A stretch of DNA of 64,000 nucleotides from Polaromonas sp. (GCA_025362315.1 JANYGP010000098.1:121032-185031); one strand, 5' to 3'; shown: positions 18,596 through 30,177, counted from the stretch's first letter. Notes: a model not told the origin generated them from the letters alone. Numbers and translations are program-made.

Positions 18596-18617
18596 AACTG
18601 TTTTGATGGTTTTATCG

Positions 18618-18660
18618 CGCTGTAGCCCAATAAAGCAGGGCGCTGACAGCTATCAATAGC
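18618..18660. repeat. Dispersed palindromic element, copy d
   Basis: The copy contains TGTAGCCCAATAAAGCAGGG followed by CGCTGACAGCTATC, the reverse orientation of the family core. It lies between the regulator and mobB, in a position where it could end the regulator transcript. Confidence 0.65.
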
Positions 18661-18816
18661 AGAGCGCTTTAATAAAAGTGCCGTTGCAAATTTTGTACGG
18701 GTCGAGTCTGAAAAATGCATCTTTTGCTGGATCATTGCGCCCAGCCTGAAAATTTGTTTTTGCCAATAAAAAAGTAAAATGCGCCAGTAGACTTCTTAAA
18801 TATTGAAAGCAATGCA

Positions 18817-19353
18817 ATGAATGTGGTGGGATTTGCCGGGTATTCCGGTTCAGGAAAAACCACACTGGTTGAGCAGCTGATCCCCATCCTCAAATCGCGT
18901 GGTTTGCGGGTGTCGGTGGTCAAGCATGCGCACCACAGCTTTGACATTGACCATCCCGGCAAAGACACGCACCGCCACCGCGAAGCGGGTGCTTTTGAGG
19001 TTGTGGTGGCATCAAGCAATCGCCTGGCGCTGATGCGGGAGTTTGAACAGGCTGCTGAAATGACGGTGCACCAGCTGATTGCGGAGCTGTATGACGGCGT
19101 GGACTGGGTGCTGGTTGAGGGCTTCAAGGACAGCGATTTGCTGAAAATCGAAGTCTGGCGCGGACCTACAGCTGAGTACAAAGCCAAACCCGCCCGTTAC
19201 ATGAGTGATGATTTCATTGTGGCGGTCGCCACCGACACACCAGACCAGCTGCCCGAGCCAACGCAGCGGCCCATATTGAACCTGAACAATGCCCAGTCTG
19301 TCGCTGACTATCTGATCACCCAGCAAGAACGATTTGCCTACAACTTTGCATGA
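18817..19353 (+). CDS. mobB: Molybdopterin-guanine dinucleotide biosynthesis protein MobB
   Basis: This 178-residue GTP-binding protein has a Walker A motif GYSGSGKTTL at residues 8-17, the conserved VVKHAHHSFDIDHPGKDTHRHREAG stretch in which KHAHH and DTxRxREAGA-like residues are typical, and LVEGFKDSDLLKIEVWR at about 106-122. MobB assists attachment of GMP to molybdopterin. Its stop overlaps the moeA start (ATGATG), and the four Moco genes run without gaps, so they are one operon. Confidence 0.93.
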   Translation: MNVVGFAGYSGSGKTTLVEQLIPILKSRGLRVSVVKHAHHSFDIDHPGKDTHRHREAGAFEVVVASSNRLALMREFEQAAEMTVHQLIAELYDGVDWVLVEGFKDSDLLKIEVWRGPTAEYKAKPARYMSDDFIVAVATDTPDQLPEPTQRPILNLNNAQSVADYLITQQERFAYNFA

Positions 19354-20588
19354 TGAGCCTTGCCGCAACCCGCACGCCATTGAAGCCGCTTGAAGATGCG
19401 CTCAATGCGCTTCTGGCTTTCGCAGTGCCCTTGGGCACAAGCGAGATGGTGTCAACTTTCGACGCGGATGGCCGGGTGCTGGCTGCAGATGTTGTGGCGG
19501 CGCTGGACGTGCCAGCGCATGACAACAGTTCCATGGACGGTTACGCTGTTTGCAGCAGCGACTGGTTGAACGCCTCCACGCTTTTGCAGGTCAACCAGCG
19601 CATTGCAGCGGGCAGCAGTGGCACCGCGCTGACGCCCCGGTCAGCAGCGCGCATCTTTACCGGTGCTCCGATTCCAGACGGTGCGGATGCTGTCGTGATG
19701 CAGGAAGATTGCACTGCAGCGCAAGACGACAGTATTTGTATTGCTGCTGCCCCCCGAGTCGGGCAGTGGATCAGGCGGCGCGGTGAAGACGTCAGGTCTG
19801 GCCGCACCGTGCTATACAAAGGGGAGCTTCTAGCGCCTGAATCTATTGGGCTGGCAGCTAGTATTGGCTTTGATGAGCTGTGCGTGGCATCGCCAGTGCG
19901 TGTGGCGCTGTTTTCAACCGGCGATGAGCTGGTGATGCCCGGCGATGTGCCGCCTGCCGATATGAAACCTGGCGCTATTTACAACTCCAACCGCTTCTTT
20001 TTGCGGGCGCTGCTCCAGCGTCTGGGTTGCACAGTCACAGACCTCGGCATCGTGCCCGACAAGCTTGAAGCCACCAAAGCCGCTTTGGCCCATGCCAGCG
20101 GTTTGCACGACCTGGTGCTGACCAGCGGCGGTGTGTCGGTGGGGGAAGAAGACCATATCAAGCCAGCGGTGCAGGCGCTCGGGCAGCTCAATTTGTGGCA
20201 AATTGCCATCAAACCCGGCAAGCCGTTTGCGTACGGCAAGGTGGGTCAGGCGCACTTCATCGGTCTGCCGGGCAACCCGGTGTCCAGCTTTGTGACCTTT
20301 TTGTTGCTGGTCAGACCTTTCATCCGCAAATTGCAGGGCGCGACCCATCTTGCTCCTGAATGTGTAGCTGCCAGCGCCCATTTCAATTGGCCCAGGGCCG
20401 ATAACCGGCGTGAATTTTTACGCGTCAGGCGCAATGCAGCCGGTGGCCTGGACCTGTTTGACAACCAAAGCTCTGGCGTCCTGACATCTGCCGTTTGGGC
20501 CGACGGCCTGGTTGACAACCCACCAGGCCAGACAATTGTGCACGGTGATGTGGTGCAGTTCATGCCGTTTTCGTCACTGATGTCCTGA
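19350..20588 (+). CDS. moeA: Molybdopterin molybdenumtransferase MoeA
   Basis: This 412-residue enzyme inserts molybdate into adenylylated molybdopterin. Signature segments are DVPAHDNSSMDGYAV (about 53-67), the MoCF_biosynth domain with FSTGDELV and GAIYNSNRFFL, LTSGGVSVGEEDHIKPAV, and GLPGNPVSSFVTF, followed by a small C-terminal domain. The start at 19350 overlaps the mobB stop. The DNA for residues about 155-170 (19811-19858) matches a dispersed intergenic element of this genome at 37 of 48 bases, although the encoded residues (LLAPESIGLAASIG) look like ordinary MoeA sequence. Confidence 0.94.
   Translation: MMSLAATRTPLKPLEDALNALLAFAVPLGTSEMVSTFDADGRVLAADVVAALDVPAHDNSSMDGYAVCSSDWLNASTLLQVNQRIAAGSSGTALTPRSAARIFTGAPIPDGADAVVMQEDCTAAQDDSICIAAAPRVGQWIRRRGEDVRSGRTVLYKGELLAPESIGLAASIGFDELCVASPVRVALFSTGDELVMPGDVPPADMKPGAIYNSNRFFLRALLQRLGCTVTDLGIVPDKLEATKAALAHASGLHDLVLTSGGVSVGEEDHIKPAVQALGQLNLWQIAIKPGKPFAYGKVGQAHFIGLPGNPVSSFVTFLLLVRPFIRKLQGATHLAPECVAASAHFNWPRADNRREFLRVRRNAAGGLDLFDNQSSGVLTSAVWADGLVDNPPGQTIVHGDVVQFMPFSSLMS
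19811..19858 (+). repeat. Dispersed element-like segment inside moeA
   Basis: The segment begins GCTATACAAA and ends GGCTGGCAGC, exactly as the intergenic copy at 10470-10517 does, and has the same length. It is in frame and does not appear to lengthen the protein relative to the family as I remember it. Shared origin or gene conversion is possible, and so is chance convergence. Confidence 0.45.
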
Positions 20589-20610
20589 AGGTTTTACAAG
20601 GCAAATCCAC

Positions 20611-20859
20611 ATGCAGGTCACCGTCAAATATTTTGCATCCATCCGTGAAACGCTTGGCAAGGCCAGTGAACAACGTGAAACCACAGCCACCACCCTGGCC
20701 GGCCTGCGCGATGAGCTGTTGGCATCTGGCCCGGTCTACGACTGTCTGGGTCGCGGCAGGGCAGTGCGCATGGCGCTTGGCCAGGTCATGAGCGATGAAG
20801 CCGCGTTGCTGTCGCCCGGCTGCGAGGTGGCTTTTTTCCCGCCCGTCACGGGGGGCTGA
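20611..20859 (+). CDS. moaD: Molybdopterin synthase small subunit MoaD
   Basis: This 82-residue ubiquitin-like sulfur carrier begins with QVTVKYFASIRETLG and ends in FFPPVTGG. The C-terminal Gly-Gly is adenylylated and thiocarboxylated before donating sulfur to precursor Z. The stop lies one base before the moaE start, so the two subunits are made together. Confidence 0.95.
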   Translation: MQVTVKYFASIRETLGKASEQRETTATTLAGLRDELLASGPVYDCLGRGRAVRMALGQVMSDEAALLSPGCEVAFFPPVTGG

Positions 20860-20860
20860 C

Positions 20861-21358
20861 ATGACAGCTCGCGTCTCCATTCAGGCGGCTGACTTCAATG
20901 TGGGTGATCAAGTTCAAGCTTTGCGTTTGGGCGACAAACGGGTCGGTGCGGTTTGCACCTTTACAGGCACTGTGCGTGACCGCAACGATGGCCTGAATGT
21001 CAGCAGCATGGAGCTGGAACACTACCCGGGCATGACTGAAAAAGCCATTGAAGCGATGATTGACGACGCCTTGACGCGCTTTGATATTTTTAACGCCCGC
21101 ATTGTTCACCGGGTGGGGCTGCTGCAGCCGCTGGACCAGGTTGTGCTGGTGGCCGTGACATCCGCCCATCGCGGTGAGAGTTTCAGGGCTTGCGAGTTTT
21201 TGATGGATTACCTGAAAACACAGGCGCCTTTCTGGAAAAAAGAGCAAACGCCCAATGGCGCGCGCTGGGTGGACGCCCGTGTTGCAGACGACGCCGCCCT
21301 GGCCAAATGGGGCATTCATGCCGTCAACAGTGAAGGTTTGACGGCACCCAGTTGTTGA
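20861..21358 (+). CDS. moaE: Molybdopterin synthase catalytic subunit MoaE
   Basis: This 165-residue large subunit converts cyclic pyranopterin monophosphate to molybdopterin with MoaD. Conserved parts are VGAVCTFTGTVRDRNDG, SMELEHYPGMTEKAI, VHRVGLLQPLDQVVLVAV and the catalytic-Lys region YLKTQAPFWKKEQTPNG. The ATG at 20861 follows the moaD stop by one base. An upstream in-frame ATG lies inside moaD and is ignored. Its stop codon directly abuts the stop codon of the convergent lipoprotein gene with no base between them. Confidence 0.95.
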   Translation: MTARVSIQAADFNVGDQVQALRLGDKRVGAVCTFTGTVRDRNDGLNVSSMELEHYPGMTEKAIEAMIDDALTRFDIFNARIVHRVGLLQPLDQVVLVAVTSAHRGESFRACEFLMDYLKTQAPFWKKEQTPNGARWVDARVADDAALAKWGIHAVNSEGLTAPSC

Positions 21359-21616
21359 TCAACGCCAGCCCAGGTGCCAGCCATAGGACGGGTGGTGCCA
21401 GCCCCAGCCGCGATTGGCGTGGTAAGCCCAGACATAGCCCCCAGCAGGCACCGCATATGTTGGAGCAACATACACCACACCCGCCGGTGCGACATAAACG
21501 GGGCGTACAACTGGAGGGCCAACGTACACAGGCCGCACAACAGGCGGTGCGACAACACAGGCGCTCAGTGCAATCGATCCAAGACACAGCGTTGTGAGAG
21601 TTTTCAGATTTTTCAT
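21359..21616 (-). CDS. Small Pro/Val/Tyr-rich lipoprotein
   Basis: This 85-residue protein has a lipobox (IALSAC, Cys at about residue 20) followed by repeated PPVVRPVYVGP/APAGVVYVAP units and an aromatic tail rich in Trp, His and Gly (RGWGWHHPSYGWHLGWR). Similar short envelope lipoproteins are common in betaproteobacteria, but I know no function. It converges with moaE with zero spacing, and lies 216 bases from clpB, from which it diverges. Confidence 0.7.
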   Translation of the reverse strand: MKNLKTLTTLCLGSIALSACVVAPPVVRPVYVGPPVVRPVYVAPAGVVYVAPTYAVPAGGYVWAYHANRGWGWHHPSYGWHLGWR

Positions 21617-21773
21617 GTCATATCCCGGTTTGGCAACAAATCATCACATCTGTACAACGCTGCAATAGCAAACCCGATGACGGGTTGCAGACTGATGCCT
21701 TGTAAATCTGCTGTAAAAGGGCTTAGGGCTGGGTGGTAGCACAGGCACAAACCGCTGAATCTCTGCCTTGTCA

Positions 21774-21800
21774 TTGAAAACAGATGATGTGTCCCGATCT
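21774..21800 (+). promoter_or_regulatory. Candidate sigma-32 heat-shock promoter of clpB
   Basis: TTGAAA (21774-21779), 13 bases, then CCCGATCT (21793-21800) resembles the heat-shock consensus CTTGAAA-N11-16-CCCCATnT. It lies 33 bases before the clpB start. Assignment is by pattern only. Confidence 0.5.
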
Positions 21801-21832
21801 GTGAAGCAATCACACATGACGGAGCTTGCTTT

Positions 21833-24434
<2,602 letters not shown>

Positions 24435-24442
<8 letters not shown>

Positions 24443-24480
24443 TGCGTGATGTGTGAAGCGTGATGCGTGATGCGTTAATG
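24435..24480. repeat. Short tandem repeat at the clpB 3' end
   Basis: GCGTGAT is repeated five to six times with small variations (one unit reads GTGTGAA). The clpB TGA is part of a unit, so copy-number change would leave the protein end nearly unchanged because every frame meets a TGA quickly. Confidence 0.7.
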
Positions 24481-24482
24481 CT

Positions 24483-24536
24483 CCTGTTTCAGGAGCTGCT
24501 TGCGCCCTAAATAATAGGGCTGGAGGCTGATTTTGT
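24483..24536. repeat. Dispersed palindromic element, copy e
   Basis: This copy shows the family structure most clearly. GCTCCTG-TTT-CAGGAGC forms one stem and GCCCTA-AATAA-TAGGGC a second, with the core AGCTGCTTGCGCCC between them. It separates the convergent clpB and lipocalin genes and could end both transcripts. Confidence 0.75.
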
Positions 24537-24575
24537 ATCTCAAACAGGTCTGAAGACGGCTCTGCAGGTCCAAAA

Positions 24576-25115
24576 TCAAGGCTTGGTTTGTTTTGATTTT
24601 TCCAGCCGCGTCAAATCAAATCCGCTTTTCGCCAGCCGCCCCAAGAGCTCGTCATAGGCCTTGGTGCTGACGTCAGGTGTTCTGGACAAAATCCACAAAT
24701 ATTCGCGCTTGGGCTCGCTCACCGCCACCAGCTGGTAGTCGGTGTCGATGTCGATCACCCAGTAGTCGCCCCATACAAATGGTAAAAACGACAGCCAGGC
24801 GGGCGCAAAGCGGACTTCAAGTTTTGGTGATGTTGCTTCGCCAATTTGCCTGGCTTGCCCAAGTGCGTCAATGACTTTGCCGTCTTCTTGTGTGCAGCGG
24901 TTGAACACGCGCACGGTGCCGTCCGGCTGGGTGCTGTACTGCGCCACGGTGTTGCTGGCGCATTTGCGCTGAAAGAAGTTGGGGTACTTGGCAATCTCGT
25001 ACCAGCTGCCCATGTAGCGCGGCACGTTCAGGCTGGCAATCGGCGTGACAGCCTCCAGTGCGTAGGCACCCAGGCTTGACAGCAGCAACAGCAGGGAAAC
25101 AAGTCGCTTTTTCAT
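24576..25115 (-). CDS. blc: Lipocalin, Blc-like
   Basis: This 179-residue protein has a signal peptide (about residues 1-19) and the lipocalin motif GSWYEIAKYPNFFQRKC (about 36-52), then GDYWVIDIDTDYQLVAVSEPKREYLWILSR, the typical second and third conserved regions. Blc binds lysophospholipids or other hydrophobic ligands in the envelope. Unlike E. coli Blc, I see no clear lipobox Cys, so it may be periplasmic. It starts six bases after the YebC-like gene and is likely co-transcribed. Confidence 0.88.
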   Translation of the reverse strand: MKKRLVSLLLLLSSLGAYALEAVTPIASLNVPRYMGSWYEIAKYPNFFQRKCASNTVAQYSTQPDGTVRVFNRCTQEDGKVIDALGQARQIGEATSPKLEVRFAPAWLSFLPFVWGDYWVIDIDTDYQLVAVSEPKREYLWILSRTPDVSTKAYDELLGRLAKSGFDLTRLEKSKQTKP

Positions 25116-25121
25116 GCCGGT

Positions 25122-25835
25122 TCAACCTTCCAGGCCAGCGTACACATTTTGCACATCGTCATTGGCATCAATGGCGGCCAGAAATGCTTCAACTTCGTTC
25201 ATGTCTGCAGCGCTGAGTGTCCCCGGGTCAATTGGATTTTTGGCCTTGTAACCCAGCCTGGCTGACAGCACGGTAAATCCCTGGGCGGGCAGGGCGCGGC
25301 TGACCAGGTCCAGATCGGTGGCATCCGTCAAAAACAGAGTGTGGCCCGCTTCTTCGCCAGCTTCAAAGTCTTGCGCGCCAGCTTCGATGGCAGCGGTCTC
25401 AGCATCTGCACCGGCTGTCGTGGGCTCAGCCTCAATCATGCCGACATGGTCAAAGTCCCACGACACAGACCCTGACGTGCCCAGCTGTCCCTTGCGAAAC
25501 AGCACCCGCACTTCAGACGCGGTGCGGTTGTGGTTGTCGGTCAGGCATTCGACCATCAAAGGCACGCGGTGGGGCGCAAATCCTTCGTAAATGACATGTT
25601 CAAAATGCACAGCCTCTGTGCCTGTGCCTGAGCCTTTCTTGATGGCGCGGTCCAGGGTGTCTTTGGGCATACTGACTTTGCGGGCTTGCTCCACCAGCAG
25701 CCGCAGCCTGGCGTTGCCAGCAGGGTCTGCCCCACCGCGCGCCGCCACCATGATTTCTTTGGCCAATTTGCCAAATACCCGGCCCCGAGCGTTTGCTGCA
25801 AGCTCTTTGCCTTTTGCTTTCCATTGCGCGCCCAT
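25122..25835 (-). CDS. YebC/PmpR/TACO1-family protein
   Basis: This 237-residue protein contains the family core [43 protein letters not shown] and [28 protein letters not shown]. YebC-type proteins bind DNA or ribosomes, and recent work on the family connects them with translation of difficult motifs such as polyproline. The N-terminus ([13 protein letters not shown]) differs from the classical MAGHSKW start, so it may be the YeeN-like paralogue. Acidic residues are abundant. It precedes the lipocalin gene by six bases. Confidence 0.88.
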   Translation of the reverse strand: MGAQWKAKGKELAANARGRVFGKLAKEIMVAARGGADPAGNARLRLLVEQARKVSMPKDTLDRAIKKGSGTGTEAVHFEHVIYEGFAPHRVPLMVECLTDNHNRTASEVRVLFRKGQLGTSGSVSWDFDHVGMIEAEPTTAGADAETAAIEAGAQDFEAGEEAGHTLFLTDATDLDLVSRALPAQGFTVLSARLGYKAKNPIDPGTLSAADMNEVEAFLAAIDANDDVQNVYAGLEG

Positions 25836-25893
25836 GATGTGCTTTCAGTGTGTAGTCGTGGACTTCGAGTTTAGTGGACGTCAGCTGCGCTGC

Positions 25894-25964
25894 CTGCGCG
25901 ACACATGACAAACGCGCCTGCGCGATTCATGTCAAACGCCCCGTCGCGATTTATGGCAGGCCTT
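25894..25964. repeat. Three 24-bp direct repeats downstream of folD
   Basis: Units start at 25894, 25918 and 25942. The first two agree at 20 of 24 positions (CTGCGCGAnnCATGnCAAAC). The third is more diverged (GTCGCGATTTATGGCAGG) and reaches the folD stop codon. They fill the gap between folD and the yebC-like start. Confidence 0.6.
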
Positions 25965-26835
25965 AAGCTGCAGCGGCATCAACGCGCTCAGCGGCTTCCA
26001 GCGTGTTCACCAGCAGCATGGTAATGGTCATGGGGCCCACGCCGCCGGGCACCGGGGTGATGTAGCCGGCCACCTGACTCACGCCTTCAAAGTCGACATC
26101 GCCACACAGCTTGCCTTCATCATTTCGGTTCATGCCCACGTCAATCACCACTGCACCCGGTTTAACCATGTCTGCTGTCAAAACATTGCGTTTGCCCACC
26201 GCCGCCACGATCACATCGGCTTGCAAAGTCATGGCTTTCAGGTTGGCCGTGGCACTGTGGCAAATCGTCACAGTGGCGTTTTTTTGCAGCAGCATCAGCG
26301 CCATGGGTTTGCCAACAATGTTGCTGCGGCCAACGACGACAGCGTGCTTGCCTTTGAGGTCATAACCTTGACCGTTGTTCAGACTTTCCAGCATCTTCAT
26401 GCAACCATAAGGTGTGCAGGGCCAGAAGCCAGGTTGCCCGACCATCAGCGCGCCCGCGCTGGACACATGAAAGCCGTCCACGTCTTTGGCAGGTGCAATG
26501 GCTTCGATCACTTTTTGCGCATCAATGTGCGCCGGCAGCGGCAGCTGAACCAGGATGCCGTGAATGGCCGGGTCCTTGTTGAGCGCATCCACCCGGGCCA
26601 GCAAATCCGCTTCGCTCAGGGAAGCGGGGTGTTTGTCGAGCACCGAGAACAAACCGTTGTCTGCGCAGGCCCTGACCTTGTTCCTCACATACACCTGGCT
26701 GGCCGGGTTGTCGCCTACCAGCACAACGGCCAGACCAGGCGTGATGCCGCGTGCGCGCAGGGCACTGGCCCGCTGGGCAAGCTGCAAACGCAGCTGTTTT
26801 GACAGGGCATTGCCATCAATGATTTGTGCGGTCAT
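25963..26835 (-). CDS. folD: Methylenetetrahydrofolate dehydrogenase / cyclohydrolase
   Basis: This 290-residue bifunctional enzyme interconverts 5,10-methylene-THF and 10-formyl-THF for purine and formyl-Met synthesis. It shows [18 protein letters not shown] with the catalytic Lys, the PROSITE-like segment [20 protein letters not shown], and the NADP loop [18 protein letters not shown], then [17 protein letters not shown] at the C-terminus. It is a standard-length enzyme. It could also handle one-carbon units arising from the formaldehyde pathway elsewhere in the window, but that is not specific. Confidence 0.96.
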   Translation of the reverse strand: MTAQIIDGNALSKQLRLQLAQRASALRARGITPGLAVVLVGDNPASQVYVRNKVRACADNGLFSVLDKHPASLSEADLLARVDALNKDPAIHGILVQLPLPAHIDAQKVIEAIAPAKDVDGFHVSSAGALMVGQPGFWPCTPYGCMKMLESLNNGQGYDLKGKHAVVVGRSNIVGKPMALMLLQKNATVTICHSATANLKAMTLQADVIVAAVGKRNVLTADMVKPGAVVIDVGMNRNDEGKLCGDVDFEGVSQVAGYITPVPGGVGPMTITMLLVNTLEAAERVDAAAA

Positions 26836-26858
26836 GCTTTTTTATTGGTTTCATAAGT

Positions 26859-26910
26859 AAAAATGCCCGTCAGCCATCATAAAATGGGCGCGGGCAGCTA
26901 TCAAAAATGC
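26859..26910. repeat. Dispersed palindromic element, copy f
   Basis: The 92-base gap between folD and the response regulator holds a copy in reverse orientation (ATGCCCGTCAGCC, then ATGGGCGCGGGCAGCTATC). It separates two leftward genes and may lower read-through from the two-component operon into folD. Confidence 0.6.
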
Positions 26911-26927
26911 AGTAAAGGTGAGTGTCG

Positions 26928-27554
26928 TCAAACCTTCGGAGTGGTTGAGCCCAGTGCAATTTTCAGCAGGTCCGCTACCGTGTTGGCATTCAGCTTTTCC
27001 ATGATGTTGGCGCGGTGCGCTTCCACCGTTTTGATGCTGATGCCCAGGTCGTCTGCGATCTGCTTGTTCAGGCGACCCGCCACAATTCGCTCCAAAACCT
27101 GCGACTCGCGGGACGTCAGCTTGGCCAGCAGCGCATCACGGCTGGCGGACTGCTGATGGCCGGCAAAAGCCTCTTTGGCCTGCTCCAGCATGCGCTCGAC
27201 CAGATTGCTGAGGGCTTCTTCCTGAAACGGCTTTTGAATGAAATCCATCGCGCCTTTTTTCATGGTGTTGACTGCCATCGGCACGTCACCGTGACCGGTG
27301 ATGAACACAATGGGCAGCGGCGATTTGCGCTCGACCAGTTTGTCCTGCAGCTCCAGCCCTGTCATGCCGCCCATGCGGATGTCAACAATCAGGCAGGCGA
27401 CTTCGCGTGCGTCGTAGCGGCTCAAAAAAGTTTCCGCTGAGTCGTAGCAGCGCACACGGTAGTCTTTGCCTTCCAGCAGCCACTGCAATGAGTCGCGCAC
27501 GCCCTCGTCATCATCAACAACGTAAACGGTGCCTTTTTTCGGAATCAAGCTCAT
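26928..27554 (-). CDS. FixJ/NarL-type response regulator
   Basis: This 208-residue transcription factor has a receiver domain (about 8-122) with acidic pocket VVDDDEG, phosphoacceptor Asp in LIVDIRMGG (about residue 57), the switch Thr in VFITGHGD and Lys in FIQKPF. A LuxR-type helix-turn-helix follows (LTSRESQVLERIVAGRLNKQIADDLGISIKTVEAHRANIMEKL). It is 46 bases downstream of the histidine kinase gene and is its evident partner. Targets are unknown. The nearest divergent operon is pyruvate dehydrogenase. Confidence 0.93.
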   Translation of the reverse strand: MSLIPKKGTVYVVDDDEGVRDSLQWLLEGKDYRVRCYDSAETFLSRYDAREVACLIVDIRMGGMTGLELQDKLVERKSPLPIVFITGHGDVPMAVNTMKKGAMDFIQKPFQEEALSNLVERMLEQAKEAFAGHQQSASRDALLAKLTSRESQVLERIVAGRLNKQIADDLGISIKTVEAHRANIMEKLNANTVADLLKIALGSTTPKV

Positions 27555-27600
27555 ACAAAACGTACTTTCACTAAAAACTTTTCAGGACCGGGCGCAGGCA

Positions 27601-30177
27601 TTAAAACTCGGCACCTGCTGCAAAACCAGTAGCGGGCAGTGCAGCATCGGGTAGGGGCTTGACAGGAATCCAGAAGGTAAAACGGCAGCCCACAATTTGC
27701 TGGTCATTGTAAAGGTTCTCTGCCTGCAGCCTGCCATGATGGGATTCCACAATGCTGCGGCAAAGTTTCAGTCCAATTCCCATGCCCTCGGACTTGGTGG
27801 AATAAAAAGCTTCATACAGTCTGCCCATCACATCGGGTGACAAGCCCTGACCAGAATCCATCACTGAAAACGCCACGACACTTTGATCTTCAATCGTCTT
27901 TGGCACAACCCGCAGCTCCACACTGCGCCTGGCAGTTGGCAGCTGTGCCTGCTCAATCGATTCAGCCGCGTTTTTCATCAGGTTGATCAGCACCTGTTCA
28001 ATCAGGATCGGGTCCACCATGACAGGCGGCAGGCGCGCTGCGATGTAATGCGACAGCCGGACGTTGTGGCGGCGCAGTTCAATTTCAGCCAGCTCCATCG
28101 CATTGCTGACAATGGTGGCCACCTCGGCCAGGGTGCGATTGGGCTCACTGCGTTTGACAAACGAACGGATGCGCTGAATGATTTGCCCCGCCCGGTGGGC
28201 CTGTTTGCCAGTTTTTTCTAGTGCCAGCAGCAGCTCTTCCGTCGTGATTTTGTCACCCTTGATGCGGGTGACCATGCCGTTGCAGTAATTGTTAATCGCT
28301 GTCAGTGGCTGGTTCAGCTCGTGTGCCACGCTGGACGCCATCTCGCCCATGGTGATCAGGCGGCTGGCTGTTTGGGCACGTTCATTTTGCTGGGCGCTTT
28401 GCGCTTCTGCATGACGGCGTGGCGTGATGTCTGTGGCAATCACCATCTGTGCCAGCCGGCCATCAACCCAGGTCAGGTAACGCGAGCGCACCTCCAGCCA
28501 TTTGCCAAGCTGCGGCAAATAAATTTCAGCGTTTTCAGTTTGTGCGGTGGTCAATGCATCGGTTGGCAAGCCGGCCAGTCCATCCACTTCGTCCAGTGCA
28601 TCTTCGTTTGCGGGTACGGTGGGCACGCCTGCCTGGGCAATCAGGTTCATGTGTCCGGCTGCTTCGCCATCAAACCAGGCGCGATACAAACGGTTGGCAA
28701 ACAGCAGCTCCCGGCTGCCCAATGGTGCTACAGAAACTGCAGCGTCCAGCCCCTCCAGCACAGTGGTAAAACGTTCATAAGAGGCTGAAAGTTCTTCCCG
28801 GACCCGGCGCGGTTCGGTGATGTCCGTCATCGACGTCATCCAGCCGGTTTGCTGGCCATTGGGGTCAATCAGTGGCGATACGTACAGCCGGGCGTCAAAA
28901 ATTTCTCTGTTTTTGCGCTGGATCCGGACTTCAAATCCGCCTGGTGGCGTCCGGCCTGCCAATTCTTCCTTCAGCATATTCATTGACGTTTCTACGTCGT
29001 CATCTGGCCAGTGCGGAAATGGCGGCAGGCGACCAAGCAGTTCGGACTCCTCCAGACCCGTCATCTGGCAGAACGCAGGATTGACATAGGTGATGCGGCC
29101 TGTCATGTCCAGCGCCCGCATGCCGGTTGCCATGGAGTTTTCCATCGCGCGCCTGAAATTGGTTTCATTGACCAGCGCTTTTTGCGCCTGCATTCTGCGC
29201 CGGGTATGGCGCCAGTTGCCCAGCAGCATCCACACTGTCAGGGCACTCAAGGCACTGACCAGCCAGAAAAATCCGCTGCCCACGACGCCCAAAGACGTTC
29301 GGTAACCCTGCGCCTTGATCAACAGGCCATTGCCAACCGGAGACACCGGAATTTCATATTCAGAACCCGCATCAGCCCAAGGCAGCAGTCGCACTGCCGG
29401 GTTGCGGGCAGGCGGCAAGTTACCTGCCAGTACCTGGTTTTTATCATCTACCAAAGTCACTGCATATTTTGCTGTGACTTCTGTGGGTACGCCAAAGCGA
29501 AGCAGCCCGTCGATGGCGTATTCACCCAAAATCACGCCGCCAAATTTGCCCTGGTCGTCCAGTGGTATCAATATTTGCAGCGTAGGAGCGTTGTAGTTGC
29601 TGCTGCTTTGCGTGTTCAGGGGCCGCGAGTAAATGGGTTGACGCAGATCACGCGTCAGTGCGTAATTGCCGTCGGTGTCGCCCGCTTTCAGCAGCTCGCC
29701 AGTGGCACGCACCTGTGCAGCATTCGCGCTGGCAGACGCATAGTTGGCATTCACCCGCCGCTTTGCATCTACCCAGCTGACGGCAAGCAGCTCCGGGTAT
29801 TGGTTGACCAGTGTTTCAGCCTGGGCGGTAAATTCTTCCGCATCAATTTCCTTGTTCGACACGTCGCGACCAATGCGCATCAATTGTTCTTGACGCTCCA
29901 GCAGGCGCAAGCGCAAGCGCTGTTGGGCGTACTCCACATCGCGTTTCAGGGCTTGCTGTTCGCGGTCGATTTCTTCAATCCGCAAATACCCGAATGCTGC
30001 AATCACCGCTGCCAAAAAAAACATGACAGTCAGCAGTGGGCCCAGCATCATCACGCGGTCTTGCCGCGCGGGTGACTGTTTACGCCACCACTGCATCCAC
30101 CACCCCATGCTGCGCGGCGTGTGCAGTGGCGTTGTTACTGGCGTCGTTGAGGGCGGAAGTGATTGGGGCGTTGACAC
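27601..30177 (-). CDS. Membrane PAS-domain sensor histidine kinase
   Basis: This 858-residue kinase has a transmembrane helix at about 45-65, a periplasmic sensor of about 230 residues, a second helix near 300-320, then two PAS domains (about 340-460 and 465-590). The HisKA helix carries phospho-His in SSVAHELNQPLTAINNY (about residue 617), and a HATPase domain follows with N-box NLMKNAAES and G-boxes DSGQGLSPD and GMGIGLKLCRSIVESHHG. The layout resembles FixL/DctB-type sensors. The start is a GTG at 30177 without a clear ribosome site, and an ATG 23 codons in is an alternative. It diverges from aceE over 237 bases, which makes carbon-state control of that operon plausible but unproven. Confidence 0.9.
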   Translation of the reverse strand: MSTPQSLPPSTTPVTTPLHTPRSMGWWMQWWRKQSPARQDRVMMLGPLLTVMFFLAAVIAAFGYLRIEEIDREQQALKRDVEYAQQRLRLRLLERQEQLMRIGRDVSNKEIDAEEFTAQAETLVNQYPELLAVSWVDAKRRVNANYASASANAAQVRATGELLKAGDTDGNYALTRDLRQPIYSRPLNTQSSSNYNAPTLQILIPLDDQGKFGGVILGEYAIDGLLRFGVPTEVTAKYAVTLVDDKNQVLAGNLPPARNPAVRLLPWADAGSEYEIPVSPVGNGLLIKAQGYRTSLGVVGSGFFWLVSALSALTVWMLLGNWRHTRRRMQAQKALVNETNFRRAMENSMATGMRALDMTGRITYVNPAFCQMTGLEESELLGRLPPFPHWPDDDVETSMNMLKEELAGRTPPGGFEVRIQRKNREIFDARLYVSPLIDPNGQQTGWMTSMTDITEPRRVREELSASYERFTTVLEGLDAAVSVAPLGSRELLFANRLYRAWFDGEAAGHMNLIAQAGVPTVPANEDALDEVDGLAGLPTDALTTAQTENAEIYLPQLGKWLEVRSRYLTWVDGRLAQMVIATDITPRRHAEAQSAQQNERAQTASRLITMGEMASSVAHELNQPLTAINNYCNGMVTRIKGDKITTEELLLALEKTGKQAHRAGQIIQRIRSFVKRSEPNRTLAEVATIVSNAMELAEIELRRHNVRLSHYIAARLPPVMVDPILIEQVLINLMKNAAESIEQAQLPTARRSVELRVVPKTIEDQSVVAFSVMDSGQGLSPDVMGRLYEAFYSTKSEGMGIGLKLCRSIVESHHGRLQAENLYNDQQIVGCRFTFWIPVKPLPDAALPATGFAAGAEF

